DNA from: JAAYYM01 sp035271065
Lineage (GTDB): Bacteria; Bacillota; Clostridia; Lachnospirales; Lachnospiraceae
Assembly (NCBI GenBank): GCA_035271065.1
Contig: DATESB010000194.1
Location: 1 to 6,222 of the forward strand
Reading direction: 5' to 3'
Length of the DNA: 6,222 bases
This document shows positions 1 through 5,955 of this stretch, piece by piece. The notes beneath the pieces are model-generated. The model searched no databases, was not told the origin of the DNA, and saw only the letters and a list, made by a program, of their open reading frames with translations. The position numbers and the translations under genes are program-made. How positions within the stretch are numbered: the first letter of the stretch is position 1; the number at the start of each line of letters is the position of its first letter.

Positions 1-2216
1 ACGTCACTCTGCTTATACCAGCACAGCAACGCCTTATATTCTTCGTCATACGGTCCGTAAATCCCCTTGACCAAGTCTTCCAGCGAGGCTTCCGGAGAGA
101 CAATCGTATCCATCCGCGTGCTTTCCTCTTTGGACGATGAAATCATCGGAAAAAGTTGTCCCACTGTCTGTATCAAATAGGATGGACGCAATGATTTACC
201 GTCTGCACTTACCCGTGCATATGATAAATACAGCCTATCCTGCGGCTTTGTCATAATCATATACAGATACAATCTCTGCATATAGGCCTGCTGTCTCGCC
301 GACGGTGCCAGTTCTATCTCCTGCTCACTTAAATGTTCTCTGTCAATATCAGAAAGAATGCCTGCGGTAGAATTTGCCTTCGGAATAATGGTATCATTCA
401 CACCAACAAAGAAGAGTATCTTAATATCTCTCAATCGTGTCCGGGTAATATCACCAACTGTGACCGCATCTAAACTTGGTGGCGTAATTCCCACTCGTAT
501 TTCATCAAATCCTGCATCCATAATCTCACCAAATTCACGAATGGTTAGTTTTTCACCTCGTAACAGTTCTGTAATTTGTTCAAATAATTCCATGACCAAC
601 CGATAAATCTGCTGATATTCTTTGGATGTTTCCACTTCTCCCTGCTGTTCAAATATCGCTGCCGCATCATGCAATTGCTGCTCTACCTGATTCGTGACTA
701 TCATGTTATAGAGTGCCCTTACATATACTTCTGCTGTTTTTGCCTCTTTCATGCCTGCATCAAATTCAGCCAGTCCGCCCACGATTCGCTCCCTGAGTGC
801 ATCCAATTCAGTCAATTCCTCGGTCGTCAATCCTTTATACTTATAAATCCACTTACGATTCCATTGTTTTTTGCCTCGAATCCCTCTCGCCAAAACATAA
901 TTCTCAAGCCTATCCACCTCATCCTGAGTGAATCCTGAGAGTGATGATTTCAGATATCTGAACATTGCCTCGTAACTGTAGTCCTTCGACAATATTTCAA
1001 TGAGTGCTCGGATATATTCTACAAACGGATTGAGTAAAATGCCTCGCGTCCGATCAATAAAGCATGGTATTCCATACTTGGCAAGCTCTGTTTCTGCTGC
1101 ATAAGCGTATTGTTCGATATCACCTGTTATGATTGCGATATCTCCGTATTTCAGCGTTGATGCAGTGCTTTCTTTACGCTCAACAGTGTCGGTCAATTCA
1201 TATTCTCCTCGAATTAGTCTGCTGATTTCGATGCAGACACGGCGCATCTCCTCCTGCGGATTCTGTGCTTCGAAAATGTGAATTGCATGTTGCTCTTTTT
1301 CAAAGGGTAATGCATCATATCGAAATATCTGCTGTTCCAAATGTGCCATTGCTTCATTGTGTTGGAAACGAATGACCGGGGTATCGTTTAAGATAACGGG
1401 CGGTATGATTTTTACTTCGTTCGTTTTCGCTATTTTGGTCAACGTGGTGATTGTTTTGTTGCTTAGGTAGAATAGGTCTTGCTCGGTGTCGGTTGACATA
1501 ACTCTGCTCGCATCTCGATATAGTATCGTCACATGCACATCCTGCACCAGTGTCATCAGCTTGCCCAGCAGTTTATTCTGTATTGGTGTAAATCCGGTAA
1601 AGCCGTCAAATACAATCACGCTGTTTCTTATGATTTCAGAAGTATCAATTACTTGACAGAGGACCTCCAACAATTCTTCCTTGGTCGTATACTTTGTCTG
1701 CATATACTCTGTAAACGCACGATACAGCAACTTAATGTCTTGTAACTTATACTGTAACATCGGTCTTCCGCTTGCATAGAGCAGTAATGCATCCAATTCA
1801 TTTTCATGAATGTCGTACTGCATAAATTCCGAAATAACCGACTTAATTTCATTGATATAACCGAGCTTCTTAAGATTTCTTCCGAGTATCTTCAGTTCTC
1901 CCTCATGTGCAGAAGCAATTCTTCTAAGCACAAGACTCTTGCCCATGTCGTCCATCACCAAACGCTTGCCAGCCTGTCCGCCTACTTCATCGAAGACACG
2001 GTATGCCAGTCGTGCAAAACTCAGAACATCAATATTCATAATGCCCTTTCTTGGGTGTATCATGACAAGTTCACGCTGTGTATGCAACGTAAACTGCTCA
2101 GGTACAATGACAATATAATTAGTCGCAGGATTCTTTAGCGACTCGTCAATGACATATTGATATAATTCGTGGGACTTACCGGAGCCCGCACCACCGATCC
2201 ACAATCTTAATGACAT
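1..2216 (-). CDS. addB: ATP-dependent helicase/deoxyribonuclease subunit B AddB (5' part, cut by the window edge)
   Basis: With AddA, AddB forms the Firmicute counterpart of RecBCD. The complex unwinds and resects double-strand DNA ends, recognises Chi, and produces the 3' tail for RecA. One uninterrupted minus-strand frame gives 738 codons; B. subtilis AddB is about 1166 aa, so roughly the N-terminal 63% is present. Seen: N-terminal MSLRLWIGGAGSGKS with a Walker A P-loop (residues 8-15), VPEQFTL (38-44), a FDGFTGFTPIQ block (about 203-213), PCFID plus a LNPFVEYIR block mid-protein, and FFVGVNDTIIPK (about 602-613). All have clear counterparts at the same order in B. subtilis AddB as I recall it. 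The C-terminal nuclease domain and the iron-sulfur cysteines (the first within an NACPF-type motif) lie beyond the edge. The ATG at 2216 is chosen because GAGGAAG lies about 8 nt upstream and the P-loop needs this N-terminus. addA is expected next, outside the window. No frameshift or stop is seen. Confidence 0.95.
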   Translation of the reverse strand, partial: MSLRLWIGGAGSGKSHELYQYVIDESLKNPATNYIVIVPEQFTLHTQRELVMIHPRKGIMNIDVLSFARLAYRVFDEVGGQAGKRLVMDDMGKSLVLRRIASAHEGELKILGRNLKKLGYINEIKSVISEFMQYDIHENELDALLLYASGRPMLQYKLQDIKLLYRAFTEYMQTKYTTKEELLEVLCQVIDTSEIIRNSVIVFDGFTGFTPIQNKLLGKLMTLVQDVHVTILYRDASRVMSTDTEQDLFYLSNKTITTLTKIAKTNEVKIIPPVILNDTPVIRFQHNEAMAHLEQQIFRYDALPFEKEQHAIHIFEAQNPQEEMRRVCIEISRLIRGEYELTDTVERKESTASTLKYGDIAIITGDIEQYAYAAETELAKYGIPCFIDRTRGILLNPFVEYIRALIEILSKDYSYEAMFRYLKSSLSGFTQDEVDRLENYVLARGIRGKKQWNRKWIYKYKGLTTEELTELDALRERIVGGLAEFDAGMKEAKTAEVYVRALYNMIVTNQVEQQLHDAAAIFEQQGEVETSKEYQQIYRLVMELFEQITELLRGEKLTIREFGEIMDAGFDEIRVGITPPSLDAVTVGDITRTRLRDIKILFFVGVNDTIIPKANSTAGILSDIDREHLSEQEIELAPSARQQAYMQRLYLYMIMTKPQDRLYLSYARVSADGKSLRPSYLIQTVGQLFPMISSSKEESTRMDTIVSPEASLEDLVKGIYGPYDEEYKALLCWYKQSD

Positions 2217-2297
2217 ATCTGCTTCCTCAATTTATATGATGTGTCTACATCCTCAATCCTAATGGATATCTGCTTTTCAATCTAGTTGACTTCCTAC
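2197..2297. repeat. Degenerate two-copy tandem repeat of about 50 bp across the addB start
   Basis: Unit 1 (2197-2248) and unit 2 (2249-2297) lie head to tail. By hand alignment the first 34 positions of unit 1 match unit 2 at 28 positions with two 1-nt gaps. The core ATATCTGCTT is identical (2217-2223 region versus 2266-2275), flanked by atcc-n-caatc-n-taatg in both. The second halves match more loosely and both end in CTAC. Read on the minus strand, unit 1 carries the addB ribosome binding site and first seven codons; unit 2 is a decayed copy lacking the ATG and most of the Shine-Dalgarno. Unit 2 also contains the -35 box of the plus-strand antitoxin promoter. It is probably an old slippage or insertion-scar duplication. 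Confidence 0.6.
2221..2228 (-). promoter_or_regulatory. Ribosome binding site of addB
   Basis: On the minus strand GAGGAAGC precedes the ATG at 2216, with 8 nt between GAGG and the start codon. It is weaker than the AGGAGG sites of carB and of the small toxin gene. It supports the chosen addB start. It lies inside one unit of a degenerate tandem repeat (2197-2297); the matching stretch in the upstream unit has decayed to GAAAAGC. Confidence 0.75.
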
Positions 2298-2314
2298 AAA
2301 TCGAACTGTATAAT
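2286..2314 (+). promoter_or_regulatory. Strong sigma-A promoter of the antisense RNA
   Basis: TTGACT (2286-2291), a 17-nt spacer and a perfect TATAAT (2309-2314) form a near-consensus vegetative promoter on the plus strand. A start is expected around 2321. No protein gene follows on this strand: the only ATG before the terminator gives a three-codon frame. The promoter is therefore best explained as driving a short non-coding RNA aimed at the toxin gene. Confidence 0.8.
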
Positions 2315-2340
2315 ATAGGTATAACGACAGTCACCTTCAC
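2312..2340 (-). promoter_or_regulatory. Weak candidate promoter for addB
   Basis: On the minus strand GTGAAG (2340-2335) and TATATT (2317-2312) are 17 nt apart. The -10 matches consensus at 5 of 6 positions, but the -35 at only 3 of 6. It would start transcription near 2305 and give a leader of about 88 nt. It overlaps the -10 box of the plus-strand antitoxin promoter, so the two would be divergent and could compete. A-T richness alone could explain it; addB might instead be read from a promoter I cannot see or by leakage through the terminator at 2369-2415. Confidence 0.2.
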
Positions 2341-2361
2341 TTACGTGACTTCCGCCGTTAT
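2321..2361 (+). other. 5' hairpin of the antisense RNA
   Basis: Two nested 6-bp stems, ATAACG/CGTTAT and AGTCAC/GTGACT, are separated by an asymmetric internal loop (2 nt on one side, 5 on the other). The hairpin begins exactly at the predicted first nucleotide of the RNA, a placement that commonly stabilises antisense RNAs against 5' decay. An alternative inner pairing TCAC/GTGA with loop TTAC (2337-2348) is possible. Confidence 0.6.
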
Positions 2362-2368
2362 TTAGATG

Positions 2369-2415
2369 AAAAAATAATCATCCGCAACTTTGGTGGGCTG
2401 GGATGATTATTTTTT
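2369..2415. terminator. Bidirectional intrinsic terminator shared by toxin and antitoxin transcripts
   Basis: A perfect 15-bp inverted repeat (2369-2383 with 2401-2415) has a GGATGATTA/TAATCATCC core and a 17-nt loop. On the plus strand the right arm runs into seven Ts (2410-2416), followed by six more at 2422-2427. On the minus strand the left arm reads into six Ts (2374-2369). It can therefore stop transcription from both sides. The toxin stop codon TAA (2409-2407) lies inside the right arm. The arrangement resembles the shared bidirectional terminator of the Fst par locus. Confidence 0.85.
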
Positions 2416-2505
2416 TGTACCTTTTTTGTTGTTCATATAACTAAGAAGTCCAATAAATAGCGCTATTGTAGAAATAATAACCATGAATTCTTCGTATGTG
2501 CTCAA
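2407..2505 (-). CDS. Small hydrophobic holin-like toxin of a type I toxin-antitoxin system (32 aa)
   Basis: This is a 32-residue peptide starting at TTG and ending at TAA. It begins MSTYEEFMVII; one hydrophobic segment spans about residues 8-24, and the tail NNKKGTKK is strongly basic. A short acidic/polar head, a single membrane helix and a lysine-rich tail are the hallmarks of membrane-acting type I toxins. The MSTYE start resembles B. subtilis TxpA and the family named putative holin-like toxin (Hol_Tox), as I recall them. The start is fixed by AGGAGG (2518-2513), 7 nt before TTG; the GTG upstream runs into a stop, and the internal ATG lacks such a site. By analogy it would insert in the cytoplasmic membrane and impair it when overproduced. 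It lies between carB and addB, is convergent with an antisense RNA, and has its own promoter. Toxicity is inferred, not shown. Confidence 0.78.
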   Translation of the reverse strand: MSTYEEFMVIISTIALFIGLLSYMNNKKGTKK

Positions 2506-2512
2506 CTCACCA

Positions 2513-2529
2513 CCTCCTCTCAGAGGCGG
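2513..2529 (-). promoter_or_regulatory. Toxin Shine-Dalgarno with a built-in sequestering hairpin
   Basis: On the toxin message CCGCCTC (2529-2523) and GAGGAGG (2519-2513) can pair around the loop TGA (2522-2520). This gives four contiguous base pairs, a G-A mismatch and two more G-C pairs. The whole right arm is the ribosome binding site. Folding would hide it from the ribosome, a known way of delaying translation in type I toxin mRNAs. The very strong Shine-Dalgarno combined with a weak TTG start fits tight translational control. No folding energy was computed. Confidence 0.55.
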
Positions 2530-2561
2530 AAATCACCCATGCAGTATGACTGCCTAGAATG

Positions 2562-2591
2562 ATTATAGCATGAAGCACATTCGGAATACAA
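2562..2591 (-). promoter_or_regulatory. Toxin promoter with extended -10
   Basis: On the minus strand a perfect TATAAT (2567-2562) is preceded by TG with one base between (TGCTATAAT), an extended -10 that can work without a good -35. The nearest -35 candidate, TTGTAT (2591-2586), is weak at 3 of 6 matches with an 18-nt spacer. The start is expected near 2555, giving a leader of about 50 nt and a message of about 187 nt to the terminator. It lies immediately beyond the carB stop codon. Confidence 0.7.
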
Positions 2592-2628
2592 GAAGTATTT
2601 CAGAACATTTGTTCTTGTTTTGTATTCC
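2583..2628. repeat. Inverted repeat around the carB stop codon
   Basis: GGAATACAA (2583-2591) and TTGTATTCC (2620-2628) form a perfect 9-bp outer stem. Inside it AGAAC (2602-2606) pairs with GTTCT (2611-2615) around ATTT. On the carB message this folds the last codons and the stop codon (2602-2600). No T-run follows, so I do not call it an intrinsic terminator; it may protect the 3' end or mark a processing site. The weak -35 of the toxin promoter lies in one arm. carB transcripts could continue into the toxin gene and end at 2369-2374. Confidence 0.45.
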
Positions 2629-5600
2629 TATTCAGGTGGTTCATATCGACAATTTCCGTATTGAACTCTGTGAAGGAACTATGCAGGCTGTCTGCAACTG
2701 CATTTGCGGTGTCAAGTGCCGTCATGCACAAAATTCCCATCTGGCTGGCCTTGCGTCGCAATTTCACGCTTTCGCGCTGTGGATTTCTTCCTTTAGCAGA
2801 TGTTGAAATGACGTAATTAACCTTGCCGCTTTCTAAAAGCCTCGTCCAACTCTCTTCACCGTCTGTAATGTGCTCCATAGTATGCACCTTTATGCCTGTC
2901 GTTGCGATTGCACGCGCTGTTCCGGGTGTTGCATACACCTCAAACTCCATATCGGCAAATTTCTTCGCAATCTTCGCTATTTCAGGCTGATCGCTCTCCC
3001 TGACGCTGATAAAGATACCACCGGACTTCTCCAAGCCGCCGCCGATTGCCATAGCACCACCGGGCTTCTCCATTTTGCAGCCTGCTGCCACAAGTCCTTT
3101 ATAGATTGCTTCCTGAAGTGTTTTGCCGACACCGAGCACCTCGCCGGTTGACTTCATTTCAGGGCCAAGTTGTGTGTCTACATCAATCAATTTCTCAAAT
3201 GAGAATACCGGTACTTTCACGGCAATATAAGGGGATTTCTTATACAGTCCGGTGCCATAACCCATATCAGCAATTTTCTCACCAATACGCGATTCACGGG
3301 GAATATCTGCTCTTCCAAGGCTGACTCTTGTTGCAAGGTCACACATCGGTACTCCGGTTACCTTGCTCAGATACGGTACCGTACGCGATGCGCGGGGATT
3401 GACCTCAATGACATAGATTTCATCATCCATCAAAATATATTGCAGATTAATCATGCCAACTGCACCAAGCCCTTTGCAAAGCTTCTGCGTTGTCTCGATG
3501 ATTTTATCAGCCAACTCTCGTCCAATATTCGGAGACGGATAAACCGCAATGCTGTCTCCCGAATGAATGCCGGTACGCTCAATATGCTCCATAATGCCAG
3601 GTATCAGGATATCCGTTCCGTCACAAATCGCATCAACCTCTATCTCACGTCCGCACAAATATTTGTCTATCAGTACCGGATTATCCTGTTTGTGACGCAG
3701 GATGATTTCCATATACTCCACAATATCTTCATCACGATATGCAATAATCATATTTTGTCCGCCCAATACGTACGACGGGCGCATCAATACAGGATATCCT
3801 AACTCTTTTGCTACTGCAAGCGCTTCCTCAGCAGTCATGACCGTTGAGCCCTTTGGTCGCGCAATTGAAAGACCTTCCAGAAGTTCATCAAACCGCTCTC
3901 TGTCCTCAGCCATATCAATTGTATCAGCGCTTGTTCCGAGAATACGCACGCCATGCTCTGCCAACTCTTTCGTCAGCTTAATTGCCGTTCCGCCACCAAA
4001 TGCAACCACAACGCCATAGGCCTGTTCCTGCTCCACAATGTGCAGTACATCTTCTATATAAAGAGGTTCAAAGTAAAGTCTGTCTCCGGTATCGAAATCC
4101 GTTGATACAGTCTCCGGATTATTATTGATAATAACAGCTTCATACCCAAGTCGCTGCAGGGACGCCACACAATGCACACTTGCATAATCAAACTCAATCC
4201 CTTGCCCGATTCGAATTGGTCCGGAGCCGAGTACAACTACCCTTTCCTTCTTTGACTGGGAAATAAAGTCCAACGCCTCATTTTCAATGCCACCTTCCGT
4301 AGAATCATAAATTCCGTAGAAATAGGGCGTTACTGCTTCAAATTCCGCTGCACAGGTGTCTACCATGTGGTAGCAGGGTGACATTTTCTCAACTCCGTAA
4401 TCAGCAAGTGTCAGAACAGGATTTTTCGCTGCCAACCGCAGAATTGCAGCATCGGGATAATTCATCCGTTTCCCTTTCAAGTACAGTTCCTGACTCAAGG
4501 GCAGCGCCTGCAATTCTTTTTCATAATCTAATAACAGCTGTAATTTATACAGAAACCACTCATCAATCAAGGTGATATCATGAATTCTTTCAACGCTGTA
4601 GCCACGCTTCATTGCTTCAAATATTGCAAAGAGTCGCTCGTCTGTGGCATCTACCATGATAGTCATCAAGTCTTCATCAGCCATTTTTGCCATCTTTGGC
4701 ATATTCAATGTATCCAGTGAGATTTCCACGCCACGCACTGCTTTCATGAGTGCTGCTTCGAAGGTATCTGCAATTGCCATAACCTCGCCGGTTGCCTTCA
4801 TCTGAGTGCCAAGTCCTCTTTTTGCATAGACAAATTTGTCGAAGGGCCATTTCGGGAATTTCACCGCAACATAGTCAAGTGCCGGCTCAAATGCCGCATA
4901 TGTCTCCCCAGTTACCGCATTAATAATCTCGTCTAATGTATACCCAATGGCAATCTTTGCGGCAACCTTTGCAATCGGATAGCCGGTTGCTTTCGATGCT
5001 AGTGCTGAAGAACGTGATACACGCGGGTTTACCTCGATAACCGCATAATCAAAGGACTCCGGGTGTAAAGCAAACTGACAGTTGCAGCCGCCCTCCACGC
5101 CAAGTGCTGTGATAATGCGAAGTGCTGCTGTTCGTAACATCTGATATTCTTTATCTGAAAGCGTCACCGCGGGTGCAATGACAATACTGTCACCTGTGTG
5201 CACGCCAACCGGATCAAAGTTCTCCATGGAGCAGACAGTAATGACATTTCCCTTTGCATCCCGAATAACCTCAAACTCAATTTCTTTCCAACCGGAAATA
5301 CATTTTTCCACAAGTATTTGCGTAATCGGAGACATCGCAAGTCCTGTTCGCGCAATCTGCATCAGTTCCGGCTCACTGTGTACAATACCGCCACCGCTGC
5401 CACCAAGCGTAAATGCCGGTCGGATGATCACCGGATATCCGATTTCACTTGCAAATTCCGCAGCATCCTTTACAGTTGTCACGACCTTTGACGCAATGCA
5501 GGGCTGGTCAATGCTTTCCATCATATCCTTAAATAGTTGTCTGTCTTCTGCTTTATCAATTGTCTCAGGAGAAGCACCAAGCAATCTCACACCGTGCTCC

Positions 5601-5926
5601 TCTAAGAAGCCGTCCTTTGCTAACTGCATGGACAGCGTGAGTCCTGTCTGTCCGCCAAAACCGGAGAGAATGCTGTCAGGCTTTTCTTTCTCTATGATTC
5701 GCTGTATGGTCGGAAGTGTCAGGGGTTCGATATAAATTTTATCCGCCATAACTTTATCTGTCATAATGGTTGCCGGGTTGGAATTGACCAGAATAATCTC
5801 TATTCCGTCCTCTTTTAGTGCGCGACACGCCTGTGTTCCTGCGTAGTCAAACTCTGCCGCCTGTCCTATTACAATCGGTCCTGAACCAATTACCAGCACC
5901 TTTTTTATACTTTGATCATAAGGCAT
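2600..5926 (-). CDS. carB: Carbamoyl phosphate synthetase large subunit CarB
   Basis: CarB makes carbamoyl phosphate from bicarbonate, two ATP and ammonia channelled from CarA, feeding pyrimidine and arginine synthesis in the cytosol. The protein has 1108 residues and the full two-half layout. The first carboxyphosphate half has IGSGPIVIGQAAEFDYAGTQ (13-32), an ATP-grasp with IIRPAFTLGGSGGG (167-180) and EVNPRVSRSSA (298-308). An oligomerisation linker spans about 405-555. The second, carbamate half has LGSGPIRIGQGIEFDYAS (566-583), LMRPSYVLGGQ (714-724) and EVNPRASRTVP (841-851). A C-terminal MGS-like allosteric domain starts at about 968, with ATPGTARA (999-1006). The protein is a few dozen residues longer than E. 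coli CarB (1073), mostly in the linker and C-terminal tail by eye. The ATG is fixed by AGGAGG (5939-5934), 7 nt upstream. The gene is intact. At the position matching E. coli Lys954 in the MGS domain I read Gln980. Confidence 0.98.
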   Translation of the reverse strand: MPYDQSIKKVLVIGSGPIVIGQAAEFDYAGTQACRALKEDGIEIILVNSNPATIMTDKVMADKIYIEPLTLPTIQRIIEKEKPDSILSGFGGQTGLTLSMQLAKDGFLEEHGVRLLGASPETIDKAEDRQLFKDMMESIDQPCIASKVVTTVKDAAEFASEIGYPVIIRPAFTLGGSGGGIVHSEPELMQIARTGLAMSPITQILVEKCISGWKEIEFEVIRDAKGNVITVCSMENFDPVGVHTGDSIVIAPAVTLSDKEYQMLRTAALRIITALGVEGGCNCQFALHPESFDYAVIEVNPRVSRSSALASKATGYPIAKVAAKIAIGYTLDEIINAVTGETYAAFEPALDYVAVKFPKWPFDKFVYAKRGLGTQMKATGEVMAIADTFEAALMKAVRGVEISLDTLNMPKMAKMADEDLMTIMVDATDERLFAIFEAMKRGYSVERIHDITLIDEWFLYKLQLLLDYEKELQALPLSQELYLKGKRMNYPDAAILRLAAKNPVLTLADYGVEKMSPCYHMVDTCAAEFEAVTPYFYGIYDSTEGGIENEALDFISQSKKERVVVLGSGPIRIGQGIEFDYASVHCVASLQRLGYEAVIINNNPETVSTDFDTGDRLYFEPLYIEDVLHIVEQEQAYGVVVAFGGGTAIKLTKELAEHGVRILGTSADTIDMAEDRERFDELLEGLSIARPKGSTVMTAEEALAVAKELGYPVLMRPSYVLGGQNMIIAYRDEDIVEYMEIILRHKQDNPVLIDKYLCGREIEVDAICDGTDILIPGIMEHIERTGIHSGDSIAVYPSPNIGRELADKIIETTQKLCKGLGAVGMINLQYILMDDEIYVIEVNPRASRTVPYLSKVTGVPMCDLATRVSLGRADIPRESRIGEKIADMGYGTGLYKKSPYIAVKVPVFSFEKLIDVDTQLGPEMKSTGEVLGVGKTLQEAIYKGLVAAGCKMEKPGGAMAIGGGLEKSGGIFISVRESDQPEIAKIAKKFADMEFEVYATPGTARAIATTGIKVHTMEHITDGEESWTRLLESGKVNYVISTSAKGRNPQRESVKLRRKASQMGILCMTALDTANAVADSLHSSFTEFNTEIVDMNHLNRNTKQEQMF

Positions 5927-5933
5927 ATTGTTT

Positions 5934-5939
5934 CCTCCT
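5934..5939 (-). promoter_or_regulatory. Ribosome binding site of carB
   Basis: A full AGGAGG on the minus strand, 7 nt before the carB ATG, lies in the 29-nt carA-carB gap. It confirms the start and shows that carB is translated independently although co-transcribed with carA. No promoter or terminator is seen in this gap. Confidence 0.9.
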
Positions 5940-5955
5940 TCTGCTACATCATCTT

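Larger units (their letters stand above)
2321..2427 (+). ncRNA. Candidate antisense RNA antitoxin of a type I toxin-antitoxin module
   Basis: This is the predicted transcript of about 96-107 nt, from the start expected 7 nt after TATAAT to the T-run at 2410-2416 or the second T-run at 2422-2427. It would fold into two hairpins. The 5' hairpin pairs ATAACG (2321-2326) with CGTTAT (2356-2361) and AGTCAC (2329-2334) with GTGACT (2345-2350), around a 10-nt loop. The 3' hairpin is the terminator at 2369-2415. The RNA overlaps the end of the toxin gene (2407-2505) tail to tail, with at least about 48 nt of complementarity to the toxin message if that ends at the shared terminator. This is the layout known for TxpA/RatA-type and Fst-type pairs. 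Antitoxin function is inferred from architecture; transcription is not proven. Confidence 0.65.

Noticed and set aside
358..938. Plus-strand open frames at 358-606 and 669-938
   Set aside because: Both are antisense to the continuous addB frame, and their translations show no family features.
2238..2251. Short inverted repeat GATGT-GTCT-ACATC upstream of addB, considered as an operator
   Set aside because: Only 5 bp per arm, with no match to a known operator; expected by chance in A-T rich DNA.
2220..2262. Possible -10 box TATAAA close to the addB Shine-Dalgarno
   Set aside because: The only -35-like partner (TTGAGG) is 14 nt away and the start would fall within the ribosome binding site.
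2217..2599. CRISPR array, tRNA or riboswitch in the intergenic region
   Set aside because: There are no repeated spacer units, no cloverleaf and no recognisable aptamer core; the structure is accounted for by the toxin-antitoxin elements and the two-copy repeat.
2570..2806. Plus-strand open frame of 78 codons beginning near the toxin promoter
   Set aside because: It is mostly antisense to the CarB C-terminus, lacks a Shine-Dalgarno, and begins in the inverted repeat.
5178..5735. Long plus-strand open frame (185 codons) opposite carB, with others at 3440-3802 and 3702-4019
   Set aside because: They lie antisense to fully conserved CarB coding sequence and have no good ribosome binding site or recognisable motif; they are frame shadows.
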